Shown one piece after another: positions 15,981-25,386 of a stretch of 49,797 bases of DNA (position 1 is its first letter; the number at the start of each line of letters is the position of its first letter). The DNA is from Hylemonella sp. (GTDB lineage Bacteria; Pseudomonadota; Gammaproteobacteria; Burkholderiales; Burkholderiaceae_C): NCBI GenBank assembly GCA_030680575.1, contig JAUXVI010000017.1:1-49797 (forward strand). The letters are read 5' to 3'. The translations under genes were made by a program, and so were the position numbers. The notes beneath the pieces were generated by a model. It was not told the DNA's origin. It searched no databases and worked only from the letters and a program-made list of their open reading frames with translations.

Positions 15981-17231
15981 TTAGCCGGCTGTTAATGCCG
16001 GCGAGGCGACGACGCAGTTGCGCCCGGCATGTTTGGCGGCGTACAGGGCCTCGTCGGAGCGCGCCACCACGGCGTCGGCGCTTTCCATCGGCTGCAGCTG
16101 GGCGGCGCCGATGGAGATGGTGATCTGGAACGTCGCCCCTTCCACTTCAAACACCATGGCGGCAATGGCCTGGCGCAGGCGCTGCGCTGCCATGACGGCT
16201 TCTTTCAGCGTGGTCTGCGGCATGAGCACGATGAACTCCTCGCCACCCCAGCGGCCGAACAGGTCGGTTTCGCGCAGCTGGGTCTGCGAGACGGCAGCCA
16301 GCCGGCGCAACACTTCGTCGCCCACCGCATGGCCGTACTGGTCGTTGACGTGTTTGAAAAAGTCGATGTCCATCATCAGCACGCAGAAGTTGTCGTGGCG
16401 GCGGTGCAGGCCTTTGATCAGGCGGCGCAGCTCGGCTTCGATGTGGCCGCGGCGGAAGGCGCGGGTCAGGCCGTCGCGCACCGCCAGTTCGTTGAGCTCC
16501 CGGTTGCGGTTTTCCAGTTCCTCCGATTGCTGGCGCAGCTGTTCCTTGATGTTGCGTTCCTCGGTGAGCGCGGCGTTCAACTGGTCCAGCAGCTGCTTGC
16601 GGTTGAGTCGGGCCGTGATCCATTCACGTGTGCGCCGGTATTCGCCGCGGCTGCGCACCAGCAGCATGAGGGCATAGACCACTAAACCGATCGGCACGAT
16701 CGGGTAGCGCTGGAGAAACGCCGGGTACTGCAGTGACAGCACCGCCAGGGTGCCGCCGATCAGAACCAGCAGGAAGCCGCCATACAGACGGATATCGATG
16801 CCGATGGAACTCAGCATGAACGTGCTCAGGCCGATGAGAAAGATCAGGTGCAGGTAGAACCGCATCCCCATCTCGTTCGCTTCCAGCAGGGCAAAACTGA
16901 TGACCCAACCCAAGGCCAGCGCCACCACGCCCAGCCATTGGTGCAGGTACCAGCGCTGGCTGGTGTGCGCTTCAGGCTGTTGCAAGTAACGCTGTGCGAT
17001 CCACAGGCGGTAGATTTGCACGGCTAACAGGCCGCTGATCCAGAGCAGCAGAGGCTGCAGCGCATGCGCATCGATGTGCAGCCAGGCCAGCAGGAAGATG
17101 GGCACAAAACCGAGCAGTGTCGATTCACGACCCCGGACATACAGCTCATGCAGCATGTCGGTGTGGATCTGACCTGGGATGGCCGATGCCGGGGTATCAG
17201 GACCAGGGAGATTTTGAGAAGAATGATTCAT
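15981..17231 (-). CDS. Membrane-bound diguanylate cyclase (GGDEF)
   Basis: 416 residues. About six hydrophobic helices in residues 35-200 form an inner-membrane sensor part, then a coiled-coil-like linker (LTEERNIKEQLRQQSEELENRN) leads to a GGDEF domain. The signature is GGEEF near residue 330, a functional variant, and RETD five residues before it is an intact inhibitory I-site. It should make cyclic-di-GMP from two GTP with product inhibition. Signal unknown. It is divergent from a LysR gene with only 96 bp of A+T-rich DNA between, so the two may share control. Confidence 0.92.
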   Translation of the reverse strand: MNHSSQNLPGPDTPASAIPGQIHTDMLHELYVRGRESTLLGFVPIFLLAWLHIDAHALQPLLLWISGLLAVQIYRLWIAQRYLQQPEAHTSQRWYLHQWLGVVALALGWVISFALLEANEMGMRFYLHLIFLIGLSTFMLSSIGIDIRLYGGFLLVLIGGTLAVLSLQYPAFLQRYPIVPIGLVVYALMLLVRSRGEYRRTREWITARLNRKQLLDQLNAALTEERNIKEQLRQQSEELENRNRELNELAVRDGLTRAFRRGHIEAELRRLIKGLHRRHDNFCVLMMDIDFFKHVNDQYGHAVGDEVLRRLAAVSQTQLRETDLFGRWGGEEFIVLMPQTTLKEAVMAAQRLRQAIAAMVFEVEGATFQITISIGAAQLQPMESADAVVARSDEALYAAKHAGRNCVVASPALTAG

Positions 17232-17327
17232 TTATAAGTCCCAACTTAAGTTATTATTCTCTCAAAATTGGCTCAATTCTGCAAAAAATCTTCTGATTAG
17301 GTTTAATTAAGGTAATAATCTTCGCTA
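17232..17327. promoter_or_regulatory. A+T-rich divergent promoter region
   Basis: This 96-bp stretch separates the cyclase gene from the LysR gene and is far richer in A+T than its surroundings. It includes the palindromes AACTTAAGTT (17243-17252) and TTAATTAA (17303-17310). It must hold both promoters and probably LysR sites. No single -35/-10 pair stands out enough to name. Confidence 0.5.
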
Positions 17328-18245
17328 ATGGACAAGCTCAAGCAAATGGAATCCTTCGTCTCGGTGGCCACCCGTGGCAGCCTGACGGCGGCCGCCAACG
17401 CCGAAGGCGTGGCCCCGGCCATCATGGGCCGCCGGCTCGATGCGCTGGAGGGGCGGCTGGGGGTCAAACTGCTGGTGCGCACCACCCGTCGCATCACGCT
17501 GACACACGAGGGTAGCGCCTTTCTGGAAGATTGTCAGCGCCTGCTGGCCGACGTGGCCAATGCCGAGGCCAGCGTCTCGGCCGGTGGCGTGAAGGCGAGC
17601 GGCCACTTGCGCATCACGGCACCGGCCGGGTTCGGGCGCCGCCATGTGGCGCCATTGATTCCGAAATTCCGCGAGCTGCATGCGGATGTGACGATCTCCC
17701 TCAACCTCAGCGACCGGGTGGTGGACATTGCCGGCGAAGGCTACGACTGCGCCGTGCGCGTGGGCGACATGCCGGACTCCTCGCTGGTGAGCGTGCGGCT
17801 GGCCGACAACCGTCGCCTGTGCGTGGCTACGCCCAAGTTCCTCAAACAGCATGGCACGCCACAGCAGCCGCAGGACCTGGCCCGCCTGGACTGCCTGGTG
17901 CTGTCCAGCGATGCGTCACAGACGCGCGGCTGGGCTTTTAAGGTGCCCAAGGGCGAAACCAGCGAGGTGATCCACTTCAAGCCCAACGGCCCGATGGACT
18001 GCTCCGATGGTCAGGTGCTGCACGACTGGTGCCTGGCCGGCTACGGGGTGGCTTGGCGCAGCACCTGGGAGGTGGATGCCGAGATCCAGGCGGGCCGGCT
18101 GGTGGAGGTGCTGCAGGAGTTTGCCGCACCACCCAACGGCATTTATGCCGTATTTCCGCAACGCAAGCACCTGCCGTTGCGGGTGCGGCTGTGGGTGGAC
18201 TTTCTCAAGCACCATTACAGCCAGAGCGGCTTCTGGCAGGGCTGA
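17328..18245 (+). CDS. LysR-family transcriptional regulator
   Basis: 305 residues. The N-terminal helix-turn-helix (MDKLKQMESFVSVATRGSL, then PAIMGRRLDALEGRLGVKLL) is of the CrgA-like subgroup common in Burkholderiales, followed by an effector-binding domain (HLRITAPAGFGRRHVAPLI). ATG 17328 is the only sensible start. It is divergent from the diguanylate cyclase gene, which is a candidate target along with itself. Its 3' end is closed by the terminator at 18279-18315. Effector unknown. Confidence 0.92.
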   Translation: MDKLKQMESFVSVATRGSLTAAANAEGVAPAIMGRRLDALEGRLGVKLLVRTTRRITLTHEGSAFLEDCQRLLADVANAEASVSAGGVKASGHLRITAPAGFGRRHVAPLIPKFRELHADVTISLNLSDRVVDIAGEGYDCAVRVGDMPDSSLVSVRLADNRRLCVATPKFLKQHGTPQQPQDLARLDCLVLSSDASQTRGWAFKVPKGETSEVIHFKPNGPMDCSDGQVLHDWCLAGYGVAWRSTWEVDAEIQAGRLVEVLQEFAAPPNGIYAVFPQRKHLPLRVRLWVDFLKHHYSQSGFWQG

Positions 18246-18278
18246 GGCCGGCGCCGCCCGGCTGTGCGGCGGGTCAAG

Positions 18279-18315
18279 AAAAACCCCGCGAGTCGAGAGA
18301 CTGCGCGGGGTTTTT
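18279..18315. terminator. Bidirectional terminator between the LysR and psiF genes
   Basis: CCCCGCG pairs with CGCGGGG, extended by AGTC/GACT around a GAGA loop with one bulged G, with A5 before and T5 after. It lies between two convergent genes and can serve both. Confidence 0.9.
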
Positions 18316-18345
18316 GTTTCTGTGCCCGGGTTTCGGGCGAAGTGC

Positions 18346-18783
18346 TCAGTTGCTCTTGAGGCACTCGCTCATGAACTTCTTGCGCTCGTCGCCTTTCTTG
18401 TCCTTGGCGTCCAGGTTGCATTGCTTCATGCGTTCCTGCTGAGCGGTTTTCTTGTCGCTGGCCGCCGGTTCGGCAGGTTTGCCGCTCAGGCAGGTGCTCA
18501 TGAACTTCTTGCGTTCGTCACCCTTTTTGTCCTTGGCATCCAGGTTGCACTGCTTCATGCGGTCCTGCTGGGCGGTGCGCTTGTCGGCCGCCACGGCATG
18601 GTCGGCGCTCAGGCACTCACTCATGAACTTCTTGCGTTCATCACCCTTGCGGTCCCCGGCTTCCTTGTTGCAAACCGTCATCTTGCCCTGTTGGGCGGTC
18701 GGTGCCTTCTTGTCGTCGGCGGCATGGGCGGCGCCCAGGGTCAGGGCCAAGCCCATGGCCAGTGTGGTCATCAATTTTTTCAT
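18346..18783 (-). CDS. psiF: PsiF-repeat protein with three repeats
   Basis: 145 residues, with a signal peptide (MKKLMTTLAMGLALTLGAAHA) followed by three PsiF repeats, each built on M..CN.(E/D)A.D(R/K)KGDERKKFMS.CL with two cysteines. E. coli PsiF has two such repeats and is induced by phosphate starvation; its function is not known. The mature protein is very lysine-rich and probably periplasmic. ATG 18783 is chosen because it begins the signal peptide; the frame is open far upstream but without coding character. It is convergent with the LysR gene. The last two repeats are almost identical, so the third is a recent internal duplication. Confidence 0.85.
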   Translation of the reverse strand: MKKLMTTLAMGLALTLGAAHAADDKKAPTAQQGKMTVCNKEAGDRKGDERKKFMSECLSADHAVAADKRTAQQDRMKQCNLDAKDKKGDERKKFMSTCLSGKPAEPAASDKKTAQQERMKQCNLDAKDKKGDERKKFMSECLKSN

Positions 18784-18927
18784 GCTGTGTTTCCTCTGGA
18801 GTGGGTGAGTTTCGGATGAATCACGCGGTGGATTCCAGCACAGAACGGAACGGCTGGCAAACCTGCTGACAAACAGTAACAGGGGTGGTTCAAGGCCTGA
18901 CGGCTGTCGCCTCGTAAAATCGCCCAC

Positions 18928-20613
18928 ATGTTGTCTGTCAAAAATGAACTGCTTCAGGCGCTGGCCGCCGTGTTGGAGCAAACCTTGCCTGGTGCCGGTG
19001 CCAAGGCCGCTTTCGAATCGCCGAAGGTGGCCGCCCATGGGGACCTGGCAACCACGGCGGCCATGCAGCTGGCCAAACCCCTGAAACAGCCGCCGCGCCA
19101 GGTGGCCGAGAACTTGCGCAGCGCCCTGCTGGCGACGCCGTCGTTCCAGGCCTGGGTCGATGCGCTGGACATTGCCGGCCCCGGCTTCATCAATATCAAG
19201 CTCAAGCCTGCCGCCAAGCAGCAGGTGGTGCGCGAGGTGCTAGCCGAAGGCGAGCGCTTCGGCAACCGACCCGCCAGGGATCAACGCATGATGGTCGAGT
19301 TCGTCTCGGCCAACCCGACCGGCCCGCTGCACGTGGGCCACGGCCGCCAGGCCGCCTTGGGCGACGCCATCTGCAACCTGTTCCAGACTCAGGGCTGGGA
19401 CGTCTACCGCGAGTTCTATTACAACGACGCCGGCGTGCAGATCCAGACCCTGGCCAACAGTGTGCAACTGCGCGCCAAGGGCTTCAAGCCGGGTGATGCC
19501 GAGTGGCCCGAAGCGGCCTACAACGGCGACTACATCGCCGACATTGCGGCCGATTTCCTGGCCAGGAAAACCGTGCACTCGGATGACCGCGAGTTCACCG
19601 CCAGCGGTGATGTGAACGACCTGGACGGCATGCGCCTGTTCGCTGTCGCCTACCTGCGCCATGAGCAGGACCTGGACCTCAAGGCCTTCGCCGTCAAGTT
19701 CGACAACTACTACCTGGAGTCGAGCCTGTACACCAGCGGCAAGGTGGACGATGCGGTGCGCCGGTTGCGCGAGGCCGGCAAGACCTACGAACACGACGGT
19801 GCGTTGTGGCTGAAGTCGACCGACTACGGCGACGACAAGGACCGCGTCATGCGCAAGGGCGACGGCAGCTACACCTACTTCGTGCCGGACGTGGCCTACC
19901 ACATCACCAAGTGGGAGCGCGGCTTCCAGAAGGTCGTGAACATCCAGGGCACCGACCACCACGGCACCATCGCGCGCGTGCGTGCCGGCCTGCAGGCCGC
20001 GGGTGTCGGCATTCCCGAGGGCTTCCCCGACTACGTGCTGCACACCATGGTGCGTGTGGTGCGCGGTGGCGAAGAGGTGAAGATCTCCAAGCGCGCCGGC
20101 AGCTACGTCACGTTGCGCGACCTGATCGACTGGACCAGCAAGGACGCAGTGCGCTTCTTTTTGCTCAGCCGCAAGCCCGACACCGAATACACCTTCGACG
20201 TCGACCTGGCGATCACGCAGAACAACGAGAACCCGGTTTATTACGTGCAGTACGCCCATGCGCGCATCTGCTCGGTGCTGGCGGCGTGGCGCGAGAAAGA
20301 AGGCGGCGACGTGGCTTCGTTGAAGGATGTGGACCTGTCGGCGCTCGACAGCCCGCAGGCGCAGGCCCTGATGCTGCAGCTGGCCAAGTACCCGGAGATG
20401 CTCACCGCCGCCGCGGCCGACTTCGCGCCGCACGACGTGACCTTCTACCTGCGCGACCTGGCCGCCAGCTACCACAGCTACTACGATGTCGAGCGCATCC
20501 TGGTGGATGACGAAGCCGTCAAGCGCGCCCGTCTGGCGCTGGTCGCGGCCACGGCGCAGGTGCTGCACAATGGCCTGGCCGTGCTGGGTGTGAGCGCCCC
20601 GCAGAAGATGTAA
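18928..20613 (+). CDS. argS: Arginyl-tRNA synthetase
   Basis: 561 residues, standard length. This class I synthetase charges tRNA-Arg with arginine in the cytosol. The ATP-binding HIGH motif appears as HVGHGRQ after NPTGPL, and the KMSKS counterpart as KISKRAG, the weak form usual for ArgS. The N-terminal Add-1 domain and C-terminal DALR anticodon domain are both present. It starts gene order argS-SPOR-dsbA, the common Betaproteobacterial arrangement, with 5 bp to the next gene. Confidence 0.98.
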   Translation: MLSVKNELLQALAAVLEQTLPGAGAKAAFESPKVAAHGDLATTAAMQLAKPLKQPPRQVAENLRSALLATPSFQAWVDALDIAGPGFINIKLKPAAKQQVVREVLAEGERFGNRPARDQRMMVEFVSANPTGPLHVGHGRQAALGDAICNLFQTQGWDVYREFYYNDAGVQIQTLANSVQLRAKGFKPGDAEWPEAAYNGDYIADIAADFLARKTVHSDDREFTASGDVNDLDGMRLFAVAYLRHEQDLDLKAFAVKFDNYYLESSLYTSGKVDDAVRRLREAGKTYEHDGALWLKSTDYGDDKDRVMRKGDGSYTYFVPDVAYHITKWERGFQKVVNIQGTDHHGTIARVRAGLQAAGVGIPEGFPDYVLHTMVRVVRGGEEVKISKRAGSYVTLRDLIDWTSKDAVRFFLLSRKPDTEYTFDVDLAITQNNENPVYYVQYAHARICSVLAAWREKEGGDVASLKDVDLSALDSPQAQALMLQLAKYPEMLTAAAADFAPHDVTFYLRDLAASYHSYYDVERILVDDEAVKRARLALVAATAQVLHNGLAVLGVSAPQKM

Positions 20614-20618
20614 GCCAC

Positions 20619-21266
20619 ATGGCGGACAAGACAACACGTTCCAAGGAACACCAGAGACAAGGGCAAGGCATGAAACAGCAACGCGGCGGAACCATTCTGG
20701 GTTTCATCATCGGCGTGGTCGTCGGTCTCGGTGTCGCACTGGCGGTGGCGGTGTACGTGACCAAGGTGCCGGTGCCCTTCCTCAACAAGGGGGCGAATCG
20801 CGGGGCTGACCAGGACGCGGCCGAAGCCAAGAAGAACAAGGACTGGGATCCCAACGCGCCGCTGTACGGCAAGAACCCGGTCAAGCCGGCGGCAGCGCCG
20901 GCCGCTGCTGCATCGGCCCCCGTGGCGGCTGCCAAGGCCGAGAGCAAGGTGGAGGGCAAGGCCGAAAGCAAACCGGCCGTGAGCGCCGATCCGTTGGGTG
21001 ATCTGGCCAAGTCCAAGTCCACCGCCGATCCGTTTGCCTATTTTGTGCAAGCCGGTGCTTTCCGTACGGCGGAAGACGCCGAGAGCCAGCGCGCCAAGCT
21101 GTCGCTGGCGGGCGTGGAGGCCAAGGTGTCGGAGCGTGAACAGTCCGGTCGCATGGTGTACCGTGTGCGCGTCGGCCCGTTCGACAAGCGCGACGAGGCC
21201 GAGCGCACCAAGGACAAGCTTGATGGTGCCGGCTACGAAACGGCCCTGGTGCGTGTGCAGCGCTGA
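20619..21266 (+). CDS. SPOR-domain cell division protein (FtsN-like)
   Basis: 215 residues. A short basic cytoplasmic tail is followed by one membrane helix (GFIIGVVVGLGVALAVAVYV, near residues 28-48), an Ala/Pro/Lys-rich periplasmic linker and a C-terminal SPOR domain (about 135-215: AYFVQAGAFRTAEDAESQR, ending YRVRVGPFDKRDEAER). SPOR domains bind denuded septal peptidoglycan, so the protein probably localises to the division site as FtsN does. ATG 20619 follows argS by 5 bp; an internal ATG at 20670 could also serve. Confidence 0.9.
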   Translation: MADKTTRSKEHQRQGQGMKQQRGGTILGFIIGVVVGLGVALAVAVYVTKVPVPFLNKGANRGADQDAAEAKKNKDWDPNAPLYGKNPVKPAAAPAAAASAPVAAAKAESKVEGKAESKPAVSADPLGDLAKSKSTADPFAYFVQAGAFRTAEDAESQRAKLSLAGVEAKVSEREQSGRMVYRVRVGPFDKRDEAERTKDKLDGAGYETALVRVQR

Positions 21267-21343
21267 GCCCGGTTCGCAGCGCCCCGGTTTGAACTTTTGC
21301 CGCCGGGCCCTGTCTCATTCGCATTCACAAGGAGTTGCTGAAG

Positions 21344-22018
21344 ATGAAGCGTCGTGATTTTTCCCTGGCCTGCGGTTCCACCTTGGCGGCCGGTACCTGG
21401 CTGATGTCCGCGGCTCAGGCCCAGACCACCACCCCGGCCCAACTGCAGGGCAAGCGCCCTGAGGCCGGCAAAGAATACCTGGCACTGGACAAACCGGCTG
21501 GGGTGGAAGCACCGGCTGGCAAGATCGAGGTGGTCGAGTTCTTCTGGTACAACTGCCCGCACTGCAACTCGTTTGAGCCGACGTTCGATGCCTGGAGCAA
21601 GCGCGCCCCGAAAGACGTGGTGATCCGGCGCGTGCCGATTGCCTTCCGCAGTGACTTCGGTCCGCAGCAGCGCCTGTATTACGCGCTCGAGGCCATGGGT
21701 CTGGTGGAGAAGTTGCACGCCAAGGTGTTTTACGCCATTCATGTGGAGCGCAAGCGTCTGGACCAGCCCGAAGCCATCATCAACTGGGTGAGCCAGCAAG
21801 GGGTCGACAAGGCCAAGTTCACCGACCAGTTCAACGCTTTCAGCACCGCCTCCAAGGCAACGCGCGCCACGCAGCTGATGAACGCCTACAAGGTTGAAGG
21901 CGTTCCGGCCATGGGTGTGGCCGGCCGTTTCTACACCGATGGCACCATGGCCAAGGGCATGGAGCATGTGCTGCAGGTGGTAGAGTATCTGGTGGGGGAA
22001 GTGCGCAAAGGGCGTTGA
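21344..22018 (+). CDS. dsbA: Thiol:disulfide interchange protein DsbA
   Basis: 224 residues. The start at 21344 follows AAGGAG at 21329-21334. The N-terminus MKRRDFSLACGSTLAAG with twin arginines is a signal sequence, cut near SAAQAQT. The thioredoxin-like domain carries the CPHC active site in WYNCPHCNSF, the hallmark of DsbA, which oxidises cysteine pairs in periplasmic proteins and is reoxidised by DsbB. Closed by the terminator at 22042-22065. It is the last gene of the argS-SPOR-dsbA group. Confidence 0.95.
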   Translation: MKRRDFSLACGSTLAAGTWLMSAAQAQTTTPAQLQGKRPEAGKEYLALDKPAGVEAPAGKIEVVEFFWYNCPHCNSFEPTFDAWSKRAPKDVVIRRVPIAFRSDFGPQQRLYYALEAMGLVEKLHAKVFYAIHVERKRLDQPEAIINWVSQQGVDKAKFTDQFNAFSTASKATRATQLMNAYKVEGVPAMGVAGRFYTDGTMAKGMEHVLQVVEYLVGEVRKGR

Positions 22019-22041
22019 ACGTCCTTTTCCCCGGCTGATCG

Positions 22042-22065
22042 AAAGCCCGCATTGGCGGGCTTTTT
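22042..22065 (+). terminator. Terminator after dsbA
   Basis: AGCCCGC and GCGGGCT form a 7-bp stem with a short loop, followed by TTTTT, 24 bp past the dsbA stop. Confidence 0.9.
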
Positions 22066-22097
22066 GGTGCCTGACCCTTGTATATGTTGCGTCAGAT

Positions 22098-22114
22098 GCT
22101 ATTAAATTAATAGC
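22098..22114. repeat. Short palindromic repeat GCTATTAAATTAATAGC
   Basis: A near-perfect palindrome of a dispersed family, followed by CAAATTGAGG. Related copies occur at 280-307, 2306-2333, 4944-4971, 27070-27094 and 33805-33821. The copy at 33805 has almost the same right flank (CAATTGAGG). It lies between the dsbA terminator and lptA. Confidence 0.7.
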
Positions 22115-22270
22115 AAATTGAGGATGTTGAGGCCCGGCGATCGCGGCCGCACCCCTGGCGCAACACGGCTGGGTTTCATGCGCGCAGGTGGTGATCGGCG
22201 CCAACAGGCAGGAACACATCCCTGCCCGCTACAATCCCAGGCAAGCCTTCACAGCAAGATTCGTGCCTTT

Positions 22271-22885
22271 ATGAACCATCCCTTCCCCCAGCTTCTGCTT
22301 TGTGTCGTCTGCGCGCTTGGGGCTGGCATGGCCAGCGCCGAAAAGGCGGACAAGAACAAGCCGATGAACATCGAGTCCGATGCCTTGCGCTATGACGATC
22401 TCCAGCAGATCAGCGTGTTCACCGGCAACGTGGTGCTGACCAAGGGCACCATCGTCATCCGCGGTGCGCGTGTCGACGTGAAGCAGGACCCTGAGGGTTA
22501 CCAGTTTGGCGTGGCCTTCGCCGAGCCGGGCAAACGGGCCTTTTTCCGGCAGAAGCGCGAAGGGGTGGACGAATACATCGAAGGCGAGGGCGAGACCATC
22601 GAATACGACGGCAAGACCGACATCGTCAAGTTCATCAAGAAAGCCGAGATGCGCCGCCTGCGTGGCGCCACGCTGGCCGATCTGACGACCGGCGACGTCG
22701 TCGTCTACGACAACAACACCGATGTCTTCACGGTCGATGGCGGCGCTCCCAAGGGCACGACTGGCGGCCGCGGTCGTGTCCGCACCATGCTGACGCCCAA
22801 GCAGGACAAGGAGACTGCGCCGGCCGCGTCGGAGCGCAGTCCGACGCTGCGCACCACCACCACACTGGGCGAGGAGCAGAAGTGA
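22271..22885 (+). CDS. lptA: Lipopolysaccharide transport periplasmic protein LptA
   Basis: 204 residues. The signal peptide runs from the ATG at 22271 (MNHPFPQLLLCVVCALG) to about GMASA. The mature OstA-type beta-jellyroll begins MNIESDALRYDDLQQISVFTGNVVLTKGT-like and is typical of LptA, which bridges the inner and outer membranes and carries LPS from LptC to LptD. The frame opens upstream to 22118, but only the 22271 start gives a signal peptide. The stop overlaps the lptB start by 4 bp. lptC, which usually precedes it, is not here. Confidence 0.93.
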   Translation: MNHPFPQLLLCVVCALGAGMASAEKADKNKPMNIESDALRYDDLQQISVFTGNVVLTKGTIVIRGARVDVKQDPEGYQFGVAFAEPGKRAFFRQKREGVDEYIEGEGETIEYDGKTDIVKFIKKAEMRRLRGATLADLTTGDVVVYDNNTDVFTVDGGAPKGTTGGRGRVRTMLTPKQDKETAPAASERSPTLRTTTTLGEEQK

Positions 22886-23682
22886 GCGACACGGCAGCGA
22901 CGGCGCAAGACGGTGGCATGACGCAAGCGCAGGACACGACCCAGAGCAAGCTCGAAGCGCGTCACCTGAAGAAGTTCTACGGCAGCCGCGAGGTGGTCAA
23001 GGACGTCTCGCTCACGGTGCGCAAGGGTGAGGTGGTGGGTCTGCTGGGCCCCAACGGTGCCGGCAAGACGACCTCGTTCTACATGATCGTCGGGCTGGTG
23101 CGTGCCAGTGCCGGCGACATCACCATCGACGGCCAGTCGGTCGAGCACATGCCGATCCATCGCCGCGCGCGCCTGGGCCTGAGCTACCTGCCGCAGGAAG
23201 CGTCGATCTTTCGCAAGCTCAACGTCGAGGACAACGTGCGTGCCGTGCTGGAGCTGCAGCACGACGAAACCGGCAAACCGCTGACGAAGCAAGAGATCGA
23301 ACACCGCTTGACCAGCCTGCTGCAGGACCTGCGCGTCGACCATTTGCGCGCTTCGCCGGCGCTGGCCTTGTCGGGTGGCGAACGCCGCCGGGTCGAGATC
23401 GCCCGCGCGCTGGCCACCCAGCCGCGTTTCATCCTGCTGGACGAACCGTTTGCCGGTATCGACCCGATTGCGGTGATCGAGATCCAGCGCATCATCAGTT
23501 TCCTGAAATCGCGTGGCATCGGTGTGCTGATCACCGACCACAACGTGCGCGAGACGCTGGGCATCTGCGACCATGCCTACATCATCAGCGACGGTCATGT
23601 GCTGGCACAAGGCACGCCAGCCGAGATTGTGGACAACGTCGAAGTGCGTCGGGTTTACCTCGGCGAGCACTTCAAGATGTAA
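22882..23682 (+). CDS. lptB: LPS export ABC transporter ATP-binding protein LptB
   Basis: 266 residues, slightly longer than the usual 240 because the GTG start at 22882 adds an N-terminal tail; ATG 22918 is the alternative. The GTG overlaps the lptA stop (GTGA), which favours coupling. It carries Walker A (GPNGAGKTTSFYMIVG), the signature LSGGERRRVEIARAL and Walker B (FILLDEPFAGIDP). It powers LPS extraction from the inner membrane together with LptFG, at the cytosolic face. lptB is followed by rpoN after 12 bp. Confidence 0.97.
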   Translation: MSDTAATAQDGGMTQAQDTTQSKLEARHLKKFYGSREVVKDVSLTVRKGEVVGLLGPNGAGKTTSFYMIVGLVRASAGDITIDGQSVEHMPIHRRARLGLSYLPQEASIFRKLNVEDNVRAVLELQHDETGKPLTKQEIEHRLTSLLQDLRVDHLRASPALALSGGERRRVEIARALATQPRFILLDEPFAGIDPIAVIEIQRIISFLKSRGIGVLITDHNVRETLGICDHAYIISDGHVLAQGTPAEIVDNVEVRRVYLGEHFKM

Positions 23683-23694
23683 GCGCGGCACTGA

Positions 23695-25278
23695 ATGAAA
23701 CAGGGGCTTTCCCTTCGCGTCTCGCAACACCTGGCGCTCACGCCGCAGCTACAGCAATCGATCCGTTTGCTGCAGCTGTCCACGCTGGAGCTGAGCCAAG
23801 AAGTCGAGCAGATGCTCGACGACAACCCTTTTCTGGAGCTGGCGCAGGAGGAAGCGCCGCGCGAGGAGTTCGGCCTGGAGCGGGCCGACACGCCGGTCTC
23901 TCAGGAGGACCGGGAAGCTGAGTTTGCGAGCAATACCGTTGCGGCCGACACATTCGATTCGGTCTCCACCACGTCCAATGATGTCGAAACCGCACCGTTG
24001 TCGGGCGACGCCGATTGGGAAGGCGACGGCAGTGTGGACATGGCGCCCGACGACAGCGAGTGGGGCGGCGATGCGCCGGCCCGCAACGGTGCGCGTGAGG
24101 ACGACGAGGCGGATGCCACCGAATTGGCGCGCAGCCAGGAGTCGCTGCAGGACTTCCTGCACCGCCAGGCCCTGACGTTGCGGCTGAGCGCGGAAGACCG
24201 GGCGGCGCTGCGTTTCCTGATCGAGTCGCTCAATGACGACGGCTATCTGGAAGACACGCTCGAATCACTGGCGCAGGGGCTGGCCGGCGACGATGCCGAG
24301 CAGGTCGAGGACCTGGTGCATCACTTCACCGTAGGCTTGCACTTGCTGCAAAGCCTGGAGCCCACCGGTGTGGGCGCGCGCAACCTGGCGGAATGCCTGA
24401 CCCTGCAGTTGCAGGCCTTGCAGCGGACCTCGGGCGAGACGGCGCCGCGCCCCGAACTGCTGGCGTTGGCCCTGCGGGTCTGTGCCCAGCCGATGGAGCT
24501 GCTGGCGCGGCGCGACACGCGCCGTCTGGCGCAACTGTGCGGCGGTACCGAGGTACAGGTGCGAGAGGCGCTGGCGCTGATTGCGCGGCTGGAGCCCAAG
24601 CCGGGCCGGCGTTTCGTCAATGTCGAGCGCAACGTCATCGTGCCCGATGTGCTGGTGACCAAGGTCGGTAGCGGGTCGCAGACGCGTTTTCGTGTGCTGC
24701 TCAACCCGGATGTGATGCCGCGCCTGCGCGTGCACGACATCTACGCCAATGCGCTCAAGGGCCACAAGGCCAGCGGGCGCGATGCCGACAACTACGCCGC
24801 CCTGCAGCAGCGCCTGCAGGAGGCGCGCTGGTTCATCAAGAATATCCAGCAGCGCTTCGACACCATCCTGCGTGTCTCCAGCGCCATCGTCGAGCGGCAG
24901 AAGAATTTCTTCATGCACGGCGAGTTGGCCATGCGCCCGCTGGTGCTGCGCGAGATCGCCGACGAACTCGGCCTGCACGAGTCCACCATCAGCCGCGTGA
25001 CCACCGCCAAGTACATGGCCACGCCCTTCGGCACCTTCGAACTGAAATACTTCTTCGGCTCGGGCCTGGGCACCGAGTCGGGCGGCAACGCATCAAGCAC
25101 GGCAGTGCGCGCGCTCATCAAGCAGTTTGTGGCCGCTGAAAGCCCGAAAAAACCGCTGTCCGACAACCAGATTTCCGACATGCTGAAAGAGCAGGGGATT
25201 GAATGTGCCCGCCGGACTGTGGCCAAATACCGCGAGGCGCTGCGCATTGCGCCCGCGAATCTGAGGAAGGCACTATGA
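23695..25278 (+). CDS. rpoN: RNA polymerase sigma-54 factor
   Basis: 527 residues. Region I begins MKQGLSLRVSQHLALTPQLQQ, the glutamine-rich activator-contact segment. An acidic region II follows (about 55-150), then the core-binding domain, the helix-turn-helix (LHESTISRVTTAKYM) and the RpoN box ARRTVAKYRE near the end, which reads the -24 element. It directs transcription from enhancer-dependent promoters. Start ATG 23695 is 12 bp after lptB. The usual next genes (hpf, ptsN) are absent; a dispersed repeat begins at its stop. Confidence 0.98.
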   Translation: MKQGLSLRVSQHLALTPQLQQSIRLLQLSTLELSQEVEQMLDDNPFLELAQEEAPREEFGLERADTPVSQEDREAEFASNTVAADTFDSVSTTSNDVETAPLSGDADWEGDGSVDMAPDDSEWGGDAPARNGAREDDEADATELARSQESLQDFLHRQALTLRLSAEDRAALRFLIESLNDDGYLEDTLESLAQGLAGDDAEQVEDLVHHFTVGLHLLQSLEPTGVGARNLAECLTLQLQALQRTSGETAPRPELLALALRVCAQPMELLARRDTRRLAQLCGGTEVQVREALALIARLEPKPGRRFVNVERNVIVPDVLVTKVGSGSQTRFRVLLNPDVMPRLRVHDIYANALKGHKASGRDADNYAALQQRLQEARWFIKNIQQRFDTILRVSSAIVERQKNFFMHGELAMRPLVLREIADELGLHESTISRVTTAKYMATPFGTFELKYFFGSGLGTESGGNASSTAVRALIKQFVAAESPKKPLSDNQISDMLKEQGIECARRTVAKYREALRIAPANLRKAL

Positions 25279-25386
25279 GTGCCTCCACCCCCCAGGCTGC
25301 GCGCCTTGCGGCGCTTCGCCACCCCCCCTCTGCTACGCGAGGGGGGCGCACCCAGCGGCTCGGCAGAGCCGGTTCCGCGGGTGCCC
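25276..25386 (+). repeat. G+C-rich intergenic repeat, copy 2
   Basis: It begins at the rpoN stop codon and ends 16 bp before the rlmL start. It shares CTGCGCG, GGGGGGCGCACCCAG, CGGCAGAGCCGGTTCC and CGGGTGCCC with copy 1 (14954-15053, minus). Inverted arms such as CCCCCCTC with GAGGGGGG (about 25323-25346) suggest a hairpin that could stop or slow transcription between rpoN and rlmL. Confidence 0.7.
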
